Shown here: one piece after another, positions 27,350-35,333 of the stretch
How the letters are laid out: the number at the start of each line of letters is the position of its first letter
How positions within the stretch are numbered: position 1 is the first letter of the stretch
Source: an uncultured Lachnospiraceae bacterium
GTDB taxonomy: Bacteria > Bacillota > Clostridia > Lachnospirales > Lachnospiraceae
Length of the DNA stretch: 64,000 nt
NCBI GenBank assembly: GCA_947577185.1
Contig: CANPUE010000001.1
Coordinates: 1-64,000 of the forward strand
Reading direction: 5' to 3'
Program-made: the position numbers and the translations under genes
Notes under the pieces: model-generated
The model's input: only the letters and a program-made list of their open reading frames with translations
Told to the model about the DNA's origin: nothing
The model's database searches: none

Positions 27350-28145
27350 ATTTCCGCCTCACCCTTATGCTCTCTGTTCTGACCCGCCACTGGTTTAAGA
27401 AAGAACAGACGCCGTCTTTTTTCAAAGTCATAATCCCATAATACAGCAGACTGACCAGTTCCCCATATTTCTCTGCGATCCTGTGTTTTTTTCCGATTAA
27501 CGTCTTTTGCGCCTCATCCATCCAGGCGCCATAAAACATATGCTGTGCATGGGTATTTTCTGTATAGCAGTCCTCATAATGTCCCCCATATGGGATCACG
27601 GGACAAAACCATGTTCTTGGATACACTGTGATCCAGTCCAGTTCCTGATAGGCTCCATTTAAGCGCAGTCCATGCCTGATTAAAATATTGGTCAATGGCC
27701 TTACGTTCGGCGTCAGGTCTGGCGAGCCATCTGCCAGGAGAAACGCCTTCTGTTCATAATATGCCAAAAACTCCCCGAACAGCGGATTGCCTTTTTCACT
27801 GGCCATCAGCCAGGCCGCCACAGCCCCCTCGTGCTCAAAACCCGTGAACGCCTTCGCATGCAGAAGCGCATCAAACTTTTGAAACACCTTTATGTCACAG
27901 TCCAGGTAAATTCCCCCAAAATGATACAGCGCATACAGCCTGATATAATCACTTGCAAACGCATATTTCTTCTGCTCGTATGCCTGCCTGACATAGAGAC
28001 TGGAATGGATTTCGAATCGGTCCGCGTCCCATAAAACCAGTTCGTAATCCGGCATGACTTCCTCCCATGTCCTGATGCAGTCCCTGACCGCTTGTGGAAA
28101 CGGTTCTCCGCTGAGCCAGCAATAATGTATGATCTTTGGTATCAA
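27156..28145 (-). CDS. GT32-like glycosyltransferase with abnormal C-terminus
   Basis: Family with the DXD sugar-binding site of capsular/OCH1-type transferases. Start IPKIIHYCWLSGEPFP at residue 2, YAFASDYIRLYALYHFGG then IYLDCDIKV (DxD near 80), ending about residue 255 in a normal looking domain. After that the frame reads a basic, Arg/Cys-rich tail of about 65 residues that is only the GT4 gene in another frame. A stop in either other frame lies at the GT4 start, so an indel near 27370-27400 is suspected; the true protein would then be about 262 residues. Confidence 0.82.
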   Translation of the reverse strand: MIPKIIHYCWLSGEPFPQAVRDCIRTWEEVMPDYELVLWDADRFEIHSSLYVRQAYEQKKYAFASDYIRLYALYHFGGIYLDCDIKVFQKFDALLHAKAFTGFEHEGAVAAWLMASEKGNPLFGEFLAYYEQKAFLLADGSPDLTPNVRPLTNILIRHGLRLNGAYQELDWITVYPRTWFCPVIPYGGHYEDCYTENTHAQHMFYGAWMDEAQKTLIGKKHRIAEKYGELVSLLYYGIMTLKKDGVCSFLNQWRVRTESIRVRRKYEQNSDRRTFCRGTDKRDSTLCGRNCQKIRQSFSERKDYADRSARGTYRSQTEQYRSDQGKKEL

Positions 28146-28161
28146 TCTTTTACCCTCCGCC

Positions 28162-29220
28162 TCAGAGCAGATTACCGCAACGGCATCTGTTAAGAAGTCT
28201 GCATTCCGCCTGCTTTATTTTTTGACCGCGCTGTGCGGCTCTTCTCAAAAAAGCAGGTGAAAGATAAGCTAACGCGGCCAGCCCTCTGATCCCGATATCA
28301 CCCTTTGTATTTCGCAGGACGGCGTTTCGGTATTTTTTAATCTCTGCTTCCAGAAACGCCCTTTCTCCCTGATATCTCCTTTTTTCCCCTCCCATCTGTG
28401 CGTAAACATCCATGAGGGCAAAGAAATAACGAAACACCGCGGCCTGATACAGGACCGCATCCTCTCTTACCTCGTCCACAATGCGCTTCACAAAAGAAAC
28501 CTGATCCATTCTGTGGTGCACATTACCGTCTCTGACAATACTGCCCATGCGCTGTCGGTAATAATACAGCGGACGCTTTATGTAGGCGATGCTGTCCGCC
28601 TGCTTCAAAACCTGCCATGTCGTCGGAATATCTTCAAAAAATTTTCCGATCGGGAACCGAATCTTTTCAAACAGTCTGCTTCGGTACAGCCTGCCGTGGG
28701 CATACATTGTGATCCTGCGATACATCATCTGCTCCGCTGTCTCCCGCGCGGTATAAAGAACCGGACCTTCCTCTGCCGCGTCAGTTTTGTCCATGCACGG
28801 CTCCGTCCCGTCGGGGAACTTCACAGATCCGCTAATGACAAGATCCAAATCCCCGGACACGGCACATGCCGTCAGGATCTCGACATATTTTCGGTTTACA
28901 TAATCATCCGAATCGATAAATGTAACATATTCCCCGCTCATCATTTCCAGACCGGCATTTCTTGCGGCCGACAGACCGCCGTTTTCCTGATGCAGTACTT
29001 TGATCCGCCCGTCCCGCGCCGCAAAAGCATCACAGATTTCCCCGGAATCATCTGTTGAACCGTCATCGACCAATATAATTTCCATGTTGCGGTAAGTCTG
29101 CGACAACACGCTGTCCAGACACCGCCACAGGCAGGAACTGACATTATAAACAGGAATGATGACACTGACTGTCGGCGCGTCTGTCCCCCTGCCCTTTTCT
29201 CTTTCCAAAAATGCTTTCAT
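28162..29220 (-). CDS. GT2-family glycosyltransferase
   Basis: GT-A inverting glycosyltransferase of 352 residues from ATG 29220 (AGGAG 7 bases upstream). VSVIIPVYNVSSCLWRCL, LVDDGSTDDSG, NGGLSAARNAGLE and the metal site IDSDDYV near 100 are intact. No membrane segments. It is placed 16 bases before the GT32 gene and 40 bases after FkbM in operon 1. Confidence 0.92.
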   Translation of the reverse strand: MKAFLEREKGRGTDAPTVSVIIPVYNVSSCLWRCLDSVLSQTYRNMEIILVDDGSTDDSGEICDAFAARDGRIKVLHQENGGLSAARNAGLEMMSGEYVTFIDSDDYVNRKYVEILTACAVSGDLDLVISGSVKFPDGTEPCMDKTDAAEEGPVLYTARETAEQMMYRRITMYAHGRLYRSRLFEKIRFPIGKFFEDIPTTWQVLKQADSIAYIKRPLYYYRQRMGSIVRDGNVHHRMDQVSFVKRIVDEVREDAVLYQAAVFRYFFALMDVYAQMGGEKRRYQGERAFLEAEIKKYRNAVLRNTKGDIGIRGLAALAYLSPAFLRRAAQRGQKIKQAECRLLNRCRCGNLL

Positions 29221-29260
29221 ACAAAAACTCCTGTCCGATCCGTTATCCGCAAAACGAAAC

Positions 29261-30160
29261 TCATAAAACAGCATACAGGACTGTCTCACCAATTGAATTA
29301 CTGTGCTGGCGCACAAATAAACGGTATTCCGGCACCAGTTCATGGACAAGTTCGATCAGCCTGAGCATATCTTCGTCAGAATGATAAATACAGACCGCCA
29401 GCTTAGGCTTATTGGAGCGGATTATATTCTGTGCCCCCAGCAGTGCATTGTATTCAGAGCCCTCGACATCCAATTTGATAAACGTTGCTTTCTTACATTC
29501 TTCCATGTCATCCATGCGGATTACAGGCACTTTAATAACCTCTCCATGGTGCAGTTCGATCGTTTTTCCACCATCTAAAAAGCTGGAACCGGAACCGCCC
29601 TTTTCAAATAACAGCATCCCGTTTTTGTCCCAGACACCCGCCCTGACTGCTGTGATATCCGGATGACTGCGCACCAGACGTCGATAATTCGACGGATCCG
29701 GCTCGAAGGCAGTGATTTTACCCCCCCCCGATTTTATTTTCCTCATATGCTTCTTAAAAGCACGGACGGAATCGCCGTCATAGGCGCCGCAGTCAATATA
29801 CATTTCGTTCTCCTGATCGTGAAAAAAGGAATTGACAAAGTATTGGCTTCTCATGGAATTGTGCGGCAGGTCTCTATAATTGCTATAACAGCGGAAACGG
29901 ATCATTTTCGTTAACACCTCTTTTGATTCCCTGTCTGCGAGCAAAGAAAGAACTGCCTGTACCCTTTCCCTGTTTTCTGTAAAAAACTTCGCGCTGTTTT
30001 TCATGCGGATATTGGGCCGTCGTGCATCATAAGAAGCAGAACGCCAGTTGCTAAAACGCCCGAGCGCAATTCTGATTCCGAGATCGTCCAGAAGGTTAAA
30101 CAGCGCATTCCCGCCTTTGGTGTTTTTCATTTTTCTCGATACTGTATAAAGCCATCCCAT
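29261..30160 (-). CDS. FkbM-family methyltransferase with in-frame G9 tract
   Basis: SAM-dependent O-methyltransferase of 299 residues, probably acting on a sugar of the operon 1 glycan. SAM motif YIDCGAYDGDSV near 119, acidic loop ITAFEPDPSNY near 149, and FIKLDVEGSEYN near 228. The codons for Gly144-Gly146 lie in a run of nine G at 29721-29729; any gain or loss of one G would destroy the SAM-binding domain. ATG with GGAG upstream. Confidence 0.9.
   Translation of the reverse strand: MGWLYTVSRKMKNTKGGNALFNLLDDLGIRIALGRFSNWRSASYDARRPNIRMKNSAKFFTENRERVQAVLSLLADRESKEVLTKMIRFRCYSNYRDLPHNSMRSQYFVNSFFHDQENEMYIDCGAYDGDSVRAFKKHMRKIKSGGGKITAFEPDPSNYRRLVRSHPDITAVRAGVWDKNGMLLFEKGGSGSSFLDGGKTIELHHGEVIKVPVIRMDDMEECKKATFIKLDVEGSEYNALLGAQNIIRSNKPKLAVCIYHSDEDMLRLIELVHELVPEYRLFVRQHSNSIGETVLYAVL
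29721..29729. repeat. Homopolymer of nine C (G9 in the coding strand)
   Basis: In FkbM, reads Ser-Gly-Gly-Gly in frame. With the G8 run at 31390 it is one of the only two runs of seven or more C/G that I found. Confidence 0.9.
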
Positions 30161-30229
30161 ATCTGCATCTCCTTTTTTCCTGTAAATTCCAAAACGCCTT
30201 TCCGTATTCTCACGCCATCCAATAGCAGG

Positions 30230-31397
30230 TCAGTGTGCATGATAAGACGAATAGATTTCTGCTAACTGCAATCCATCTGCTCCCTGAATGCAAAAAATAA
30301 CAGTTCCGGCTCTTTTCACCTTATAATCTGCGATGATCATTCTGTTCTCGTACCTGATATGAACAATCTCTATGTGATCGCTTTCTGTCTCCAGCACTGC
30401 CTGTTTCAGATGATTTCCGGTAATCATCAGTCTTTTGTCTCCCTGTGTTTCCACAGCGTGAAAAGCTTCTTCCTGCCCTTCTTCTATTGAAAACGGCGCT
30501 GTACCTGACGCCTCCTTCACCGGCAGGTAATCCGTTCTGTTGCCGTTCCTTTTCACTGTGACCCCGGAATAACAAATGCTCTGATCACTCTGATTCCGTA
30601 CCCGAATGGTAATCGGATCCTCCAAAATGCTATGGATAAACGGAACGCCATTTTGTGTTCCGTCCCCGGTCACTCTCCCTTCCGGATCCGGAAGTTCAAG
30701 TTCCAGATAAGCGCTGTCCGTGCTTGCTGTGAACAGGCCCGGCATAGCAGGCTGACAACGATATTCCACTTCCCCGCCGGGAAACAGCGTGATCCCCTCT
30801 GTTCCAATCCTGTAATGATGTCCTGTTATAATGGCGTCTTTGTCCAGCACAAGCGGACGGAACATGAGGTCAAAATCGTATTCCCAGATCTCAAAATGTT
30901 CTGTCTGTCTGACTGCTGACGGTTCTCCATAGGTATCCGTCAGCATCCGGGGAGAAAAACCTGCATAATATGCGCCTTCGTCAAGTTCCGGCTGTTTCCT
31001 GACCACTGCATGATAAATTCCCGCGTTTTCCATCACTTCATTCACCTGATACTGAAACAGCGGCCGCCAGGTATCCTCCCCCGCATATACATTACAGCTC
31101 ATCAACTGCATTCGAGTGTCATCGTTTCGCGTGCACAAACTTGAAGTGCAGGAATAGTCATAAGCTGACAGAGCATAGGATACATCCATACGCGCAAGCG
31201 CATCTGCCATTTCAGTATAAACATTCTCTTCTATCCTGAGCGGATACGGATGACAGGAAAACAAAATCCCCAGAGCCAGTAGAAAGATCACGGCATCGTT
31301 TAGGAACACTTTTATTTTCCCTGCCCGAAAGAATAACCTGTCTGTGCCTGTTTCGGATAACCGTATGGCAATATCCGAACAGGCAAATACCCCCCCC
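30230..31397 (-). CDS. 3' reading frame of the split GT-C-like gene
   Basis: Begins inside the G8 tract; has no credible start of its own (the upstream part of this frame is Cys/Arg/His-rich noise). Contains one membrane helix about 40 residues in and then some 320 residues of predicted outside domain (YALSAYDYSCTSSLC, AYYAGFSPRMLTDTYGE, C-terminal beta-rich part). Translated only if the tract has 9 (or 6) G, or by ribosomal slippage. Confidence 0.65.
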
Positions 31398-32499
31398 AGA
31401 CAATAACCGCATTCATATAATGTACATGTCCTTCCGAAGCGGCCGCATCGGTAATGATCCATGTGAGCGAAACACTCAGGACGGAAAGCGCAGAAAACAC
31501 GCTGAGCTGATACTTCCATTTCCGTCTGCGTTCTCTCTCGTTTGGATCATGCTTTTTTGGATCATATGCTGTCCAATCGATCAATACCTTTATCATCCTG
31601 CAAACAGTACAGAAAATAATGAATGCCCGGAAAAACCGTATGCCTCCCGCAAAAGAATTCACTTTCATGCCCGTGTAGTCCGCGTCAAAAAGACTTAACA
31701 CGCCTGTAAAATACAAATTCAGTTTCTCCCACAGTCTGTCAGGGACTATGAAGCTTGTGCCAAGATAACCGGGGTTACTCATATCCTGCTCTGTCTTAAC
31801 ACAGTGAAAAACAAAGATACCGGCCATAAGGAAAAAAAGGTTGCACAACAGAATAAACGCCGCACGCTTTTTTTCCTGAGGCAGTTCACTTTCTAAGGCC
31901 GTCCGGCTAAAAAACAAAAGCAGAGGAACGATAAAAACCGCAAAATAGAGATTATCAAACGGAAAACACGACCAGATGGTAAAAATAACGGAATATATCA
32001 AATATTTTAAAGCTCCCGTATGAAAATACCGCGATGAGAGTGAAAACCCGATCATTGAAAAAATAATAACGCTGGTATGCGTTTTCAGATAAAAGGCGGT
32101 CGCCGGCGAAATCAAAACCATCACCAGAATAAAACTCTCAAGCACTATGATTCTTTCTTTCAGGCTGTTGTCCAAAACCGCCGCCCTGACCATACTGTAG
32201 GAAAGGACGATTATGGTGAATATGCAGAAGGCGATCGGCAAATACACGCTTTCTATCCGCCAGCCCGTCAGAAAATAAAACAGCACGCCTGCAATTCTGA
32301 TCCAATGAAACTGCCACGTCGGAATCCATTCTCCATAATCCACCGCCCGGTTGATCCACGCTATGGCGGCAGTCTCATCCTCATGCGGCAGATTTTGAAT
32401 ACAAACGCTGTAAATATACAAAAACACCAGACCCCAAACAGCTGTGTATCCGGCCATTAATAAAATTTTTTTCCTGTTATGTATCCTGCTTTCCTTCAA
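31312..32499 (-). CDS. 5' reading frame of the split GT-C-like gene
   Basis: As read without slippage: 395 residues with about nine membrane segments (ILLMAGYTAVWGLVFLYIY, GVLFYFLTGW, YLPIAFCIFTIIVLSYSM, FILVMVLISPATAFYL) ending in an unnatural tail after WGG. The early HEDETAAIAW after the first helix recalls the acidic loop of GT-C glycosyltransferases. It lies 7 bases after the paralogue at 32507. Confidence 0.75.
   Translation of the reverse strand: MKESRIHNRKKILLMAGYTAVWGLVFLYIYSVCIQNLPHEDETAAIAWINRAVDYGEWIPTWQFHWIRIAGVLFYFLTGWRIESVYLPIAFCIFTIIVLSYSMVRAAVLDNSLKERIIVLESFILVMVLISPATAFYLKTHTSVIIFSMIGFSLSSRYFHTGALKYLIYSVIFTIWSCFPFDNLYFAVFIVPLLLFFSRTALESELPQEKKRAAFILLCNLFFLMAGIFVFHCVKTEQDMSNPGYLGTSFIVPDRLWEKLNLYFTGVLSLFDADYTGMKVNSFAGGIRFFRAFIIFCTVCRMIKVLIDWTAYDPKKHDPNERERRRKWKYQLSVFSALSVLSVSLTWIITDAAASEGHVHYMNAVIVWGGYLPVRILPYGYPKQAQTGYSFGQGK
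31390..31397. repeat. Homopolymer of eight C (G8 in the coding strand)
   Basis: Located exactly at the point where the two reading frames of the GT-C-like gene meet. One extra G joins them. Confidence 0.9.
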
Positions 32500-32506
32500 T
32501 CTCTGC

Positions 32507-34468
32507 TTACCTCTTTATGTCTGCCTGATCTGAGTTGTCATCTTCAATGATCAATCGATAATAATAATACATTGCGTCGTTCTCCGAATGGTTAACAAGC
32601 GTAAACAGCCTGCCGTCAAATGCGCTGTCCAGTGTAAACGCCACGCTGTATTTCTGATCAGAATCCTCCGTCACCCTGCTGTCAGCCAACAGGTCAGGAT
32701 GAATCTGGATGGCGGTTTCCTTCAAATTTTCTCCCCCGACCGTCAACACATAGTTTCCGGGAATCAGATGAATCTGCTGTTCTTTGATGACCGAATCCGG
32801 AAGCATTCGATAATGCCCATACGCATCCATCTGGCAGTTTTGAATTCTTACACTGTTCTTCTTTTTGGCCCTTTCTTTCTCCAGATCAAACTGCAGATCA
32901 CTCAGGTTGTCATCTCCAAGCACCACCCGTGTGGAAATGTCATAATCATAAACATATATTTCATACTGATCAAATTGCAGAACCTGAGCAGGAATCCCGA
33001 ATTCTTTCGTTACCGTTTCCCGGGTAATCCCCCTGATTGGCGTTGTCGTGTCACACAGAATAAAATTAAAGTCATTGTGATGCCAGTTTTCCAGATTGGC
33101 AAACCATTCATAAAAGCCCTTGCCCTCCTCATAATTTACATCAATCAAATGCAGATTTCCCTCACTTACGGCATCCAGGTAAAACACCTGCCACAAATCT
33201 CCAAATCCGTTTATCAGATTGTTTTCCTGTAAAAAGGCCGCCAATTGATCTCTGATATCCCTTGCAGGCTGATCCGGTATTTTTTCCATTTTGAATGGCA
33301 GTAAAAACAGCATAAAAAGGATTCCGGCCAAAAATATCCGTCCTCTTTTAAACGATCGGTCTGATAAATAGATTTTTCTCTGTATCAGCACTACGATCCC
33401 CGAATAAATTCCGATTGCATATCTCCACGAGGTGTAATCTGTAGCGATCTCTGTCAGAGCATAGGCTAAAACGATCAGTACCGCGGAAACGGAAATGATA
33501 ACAGAAATGAAATCAAACCCGCTTCCCTTTTTGATATAATTCATCAAATCTGCGCAGTTTTTCAGGATCAGACAGATTCCCGCCAGGAGAATACAACAGT
33601 CGATAAACCAGAAAAACGTTTGAAACTGCAGTACATTTTCTCCCCAGAAATATCCGTCAAACATATGTAATAAAGCGTAGAAAAGATTTTTCAGATTCAA
33701 AGCGCTGTTCTCAATATCGGCAAACAGAATCGTATTGTAGTGCTCCCCGGCCTTCCTCTCACAGATCGGAAGAAGGTACTCCTTTATTGACTCGATCACA
33801 TTTCTCATGACCAATGAACATATCAATACACCATCAACCGCTAACAGTTTTCTTTCTTTTTCTTTATAAGCGATCACATTCAAAACGATCAGAAAAGGAA
33901 AAAAAGTGAGCAGATAAAAAATAAAATCAATTGACAGATTTCCCCATGTTAATAAGAAAAGCAAAAGCAGACAGGATGTTTTTTTAACAGTTTTCGTTTT
34001 CAGGATAGATTCCGTCACCAGATAGGAACCATAGGCCAATAGAATGATGTCGATATGTGCCTGAAAAATCAATACACCCTTTATGCTGACGCCAAACATG
34101 ATATAGGCGATCAGCCCGAGGCACCGGTAGTCTGCTTTCCGGTCGGACGGACGGGATATCATCATGACAGACAGCACCAGGAGCGCATAGAATATCGCAT
34201 AAACCATACGCGGCAGATCAAGGGAAATCCCTTTGATCTGATAGCAGATCAGTGATACAAGGGAAAAGAGCGACAGATTCAATCGGTAAATCGCTTTATT
34301 TCCGGCTTTTAACAGATGATACCAGTATACTCCCTGATAGGCATCGTCAGAGTGGAGTACCAGACTTCGGGACATATAATAATAATACACTGCAAATCCG
34401 ATACAGAGCATGTAGCAGATATCCATATAAATATATTTATTTTCCAGTACACTCTTTATTTTTTTCAT
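32507..34468 (-). CDS. GT-C-like multi-pass membrane protein
   Basis: 653 residues. About eleven membrane segments in the first two thirds; the first outer loop has HSDDAYQGVYW with paired Asp, as in GT-C glycosyltransferases using lipid-linked donors. The last helix (IFLAGILFMLFLLPF) near 380 leads to an outside domain of about 260 residues with a beta-rich end (GNYVLTVGGENLKE). It is a paralogue by layout of the split gene that follows 7 bases downstream. Probable role: polymerase or glycosyltransferase working on the outer face. The ribosome site is weak. Confidence 0.78.
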   Translation of the reverse strand: MKKIKSVLENKYIYMDICYMLCIGFAVYYYYMSRSLVLHSDDAYQGVYWYHLLKAGNKAIYRLNLSLFSLVSLICYQIKGISLDLPRMVYAIFYALLVLSVMMISRPSDRKADYRCLGLIAYIMFGVSIKGVLIFQAHIDIILLAYGSYLVTESILKTKTVKKTSCLLLLFLLTWGNLSIDFIFYLLTFFPFLIVLNVIAYKEKERKLLAVDGVLICSLVMRNVIESIKEYLLPICERKAGEHYNTILFADIENSALNLKNLFYALLHMFDGYFWGENVLQFQTFFWFIDCCILLAGICLILKNCADLMNYIKKGSGFDFISVIISVSAVLIVLAYALTEIATDYTSWRYAIGIYSGIVVLIQRKIYLSDRSFKRGRIFLAGILFMLFLLPFKMEKIPDQPARDIRDQLAAFLQENNLINGFGDLWQVFYLDAVSEGNLHLIDVNYEEGKGFYEWFANLENWHHNDFNFILCDTTTPIRGITRETVTKEFGIPAQVLQFDQYEIYVYDYDISTRVVLGDDNLSDLQFDLEKERAKKKNSVRIQNCQMDAYGHYRMLPDSVIKEQQIHLIPGNYVLTVGGENLKETAIQIHPDLLADSRVTEDSDQKYSVAFTLDSAFDGRLFTLVNHSENDAMYYYYRLIIEDDNSDQADIKR

Positions 34469-34493
34469 TCCATTTTCTCACTGTTTCGATCGT

Positions 34494-34520
34494 TTCTATT
34501 ACTTCTATTACTTCTAATAC
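34494..34520. repeat. Three 9-bp tandem repeats upstream of the GT-C gene
   Basis: TTCTATTAC, TTCTATTAC, TTCTAATAC on the plus strand. They cover the stop codon of the gene at 34514 and give several in-frame stops; they also lie 26 bases before the next ATG (34468). Confidence 0.7.
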
Positions 34521-35287
34521 TTCATCTTATATCCGATATTTAATTTTGCCTGAATGTCTGTGATCAGCGCCGGATTAATCTCCAGAACCGCCCCCTTGAG
34601 AGATTCCTTCGCCTTGCTCAGACTGCTGATCTGTTTTCTTTTCGGGACAATTCCGTTCGCTTCAAGCAGAGCGCACGCAAACTCTTCATAGCATCCCTTA
34701 TGCACCGCATCAATCATCGGCAAAATCCGATCCCGCGTGCACAAAACCCTCATGGGAATCTGACTGCTGAAGCTTTTTCCATATCGTTCCATCTCCCACA
34801 AATCCTTAAATTTATGGATAAATAAATTCAGATATTCCGTGTTCCACAATCCGCCTCTGGCAGAGATCCGATAGGCGCTCCCCGGTTTATATTCAAGCAG
34901 ACGCTCTGTTTTGGAAAACACAACTGCCGTTTTGGGGTCCTGCAATAATCTCAGATTTCCGCAATGATATTTTCGTGCGTACTGAATGCATCTGAGAATC
35001 TTTTCATTATCTACCTGATCAAACAGAAAATGGTCATCCTGCATCATAAGGACATAGGGTGTTTTAAATGTCACGTCCCTCATCCGCAAAAGATTTTCCT
35101 TATGATCTGAAATAATCACTTCATCGTAGTCTATCGCGTATTTTTTCACGGGCCGGTCAATATTTAAGTAAACCGGAAACGGGCAGTCCGACCAATATTT
35201 ACGAAAAAAAATCTCAAAATTGCGCAGTACATCTCTGTAAGCATAACAACTGGTCACCAAAATCGTACATTCCCTGTTTTTTTCCAT
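34514..35287 (-). CDS. Putative glycosyltransferase (DD-motif family), operon 1
   Basis: 257 residues from ATG 35287 (GAGGG upstream). No membrane segment. It resembles the operon 2 protein at 40161-40970 along its length: KYWSDCPFPVYL versus KYWPDCAYPVVL, and a central YVLMMQDDHFLF versus YVMLWMDDYLLC. The Asp-Asp motif after a hydrophobic strand suits the metal site of a GT-A fold. The family is not one I can name; glycosyltransferase is inferred from motif and context. Confidence 0.72.
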   Translation of the reverse strand: MEKNRECTILVTSCYAYRDVLRNFEIFFRKYWSDCPFPVYLNIDRPVKKYAIDYDEVIISDHKENLLRMRDVTFKTPYVLMMQDDHFLFDQVDNEKILRCIQYARKYHCGNLRLLQDPKTAVVFSKTERLLEYKPGSAYRISARGGLWNTEYLNLFIHKFKDLWEMERYGKSFSSQIPMRVLCTRDRILPMIDAVHKGCYEEFACALLEANGIVPKRKQISSLSKAKESLKGAVLEINPALITDIQAKLNIGYKMKY

Positions 35288-35333
35288 AACAGCCCTCACC
35301 CTTCTCTTCTAAAAAATTTTCAGGCAGAGGTTT

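Larger units (their letters stand above)
30230..32499 (-). pseudogene. Phase-variable or broken GT-C-like membrane protein gene (frameshift at G8)
   Basis: Two consecutive frames on the minus strand look like one gene. The 5' part (from ATG 32499) is a polytopic protein; it meets a G8 tract at 31390-31397 and then stops after 26 out-of-place residues at 31312. In the next frame coding goes on from the tract (VFACSDIAIRLSETG), through another membrane segment (FLNDAVIFLLALGILF) and a long extracytoplasmic domain to 30230. Nine G would join them into about 756 residues, with the same layout as the intact neighbour at 32507-34468 (membrane part, last helix, soluble C-terminal domain). Either a phase-variable gene in the OFF state, a real mutation, or a homopolymer sequencing error. 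Confidence 0.8.
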
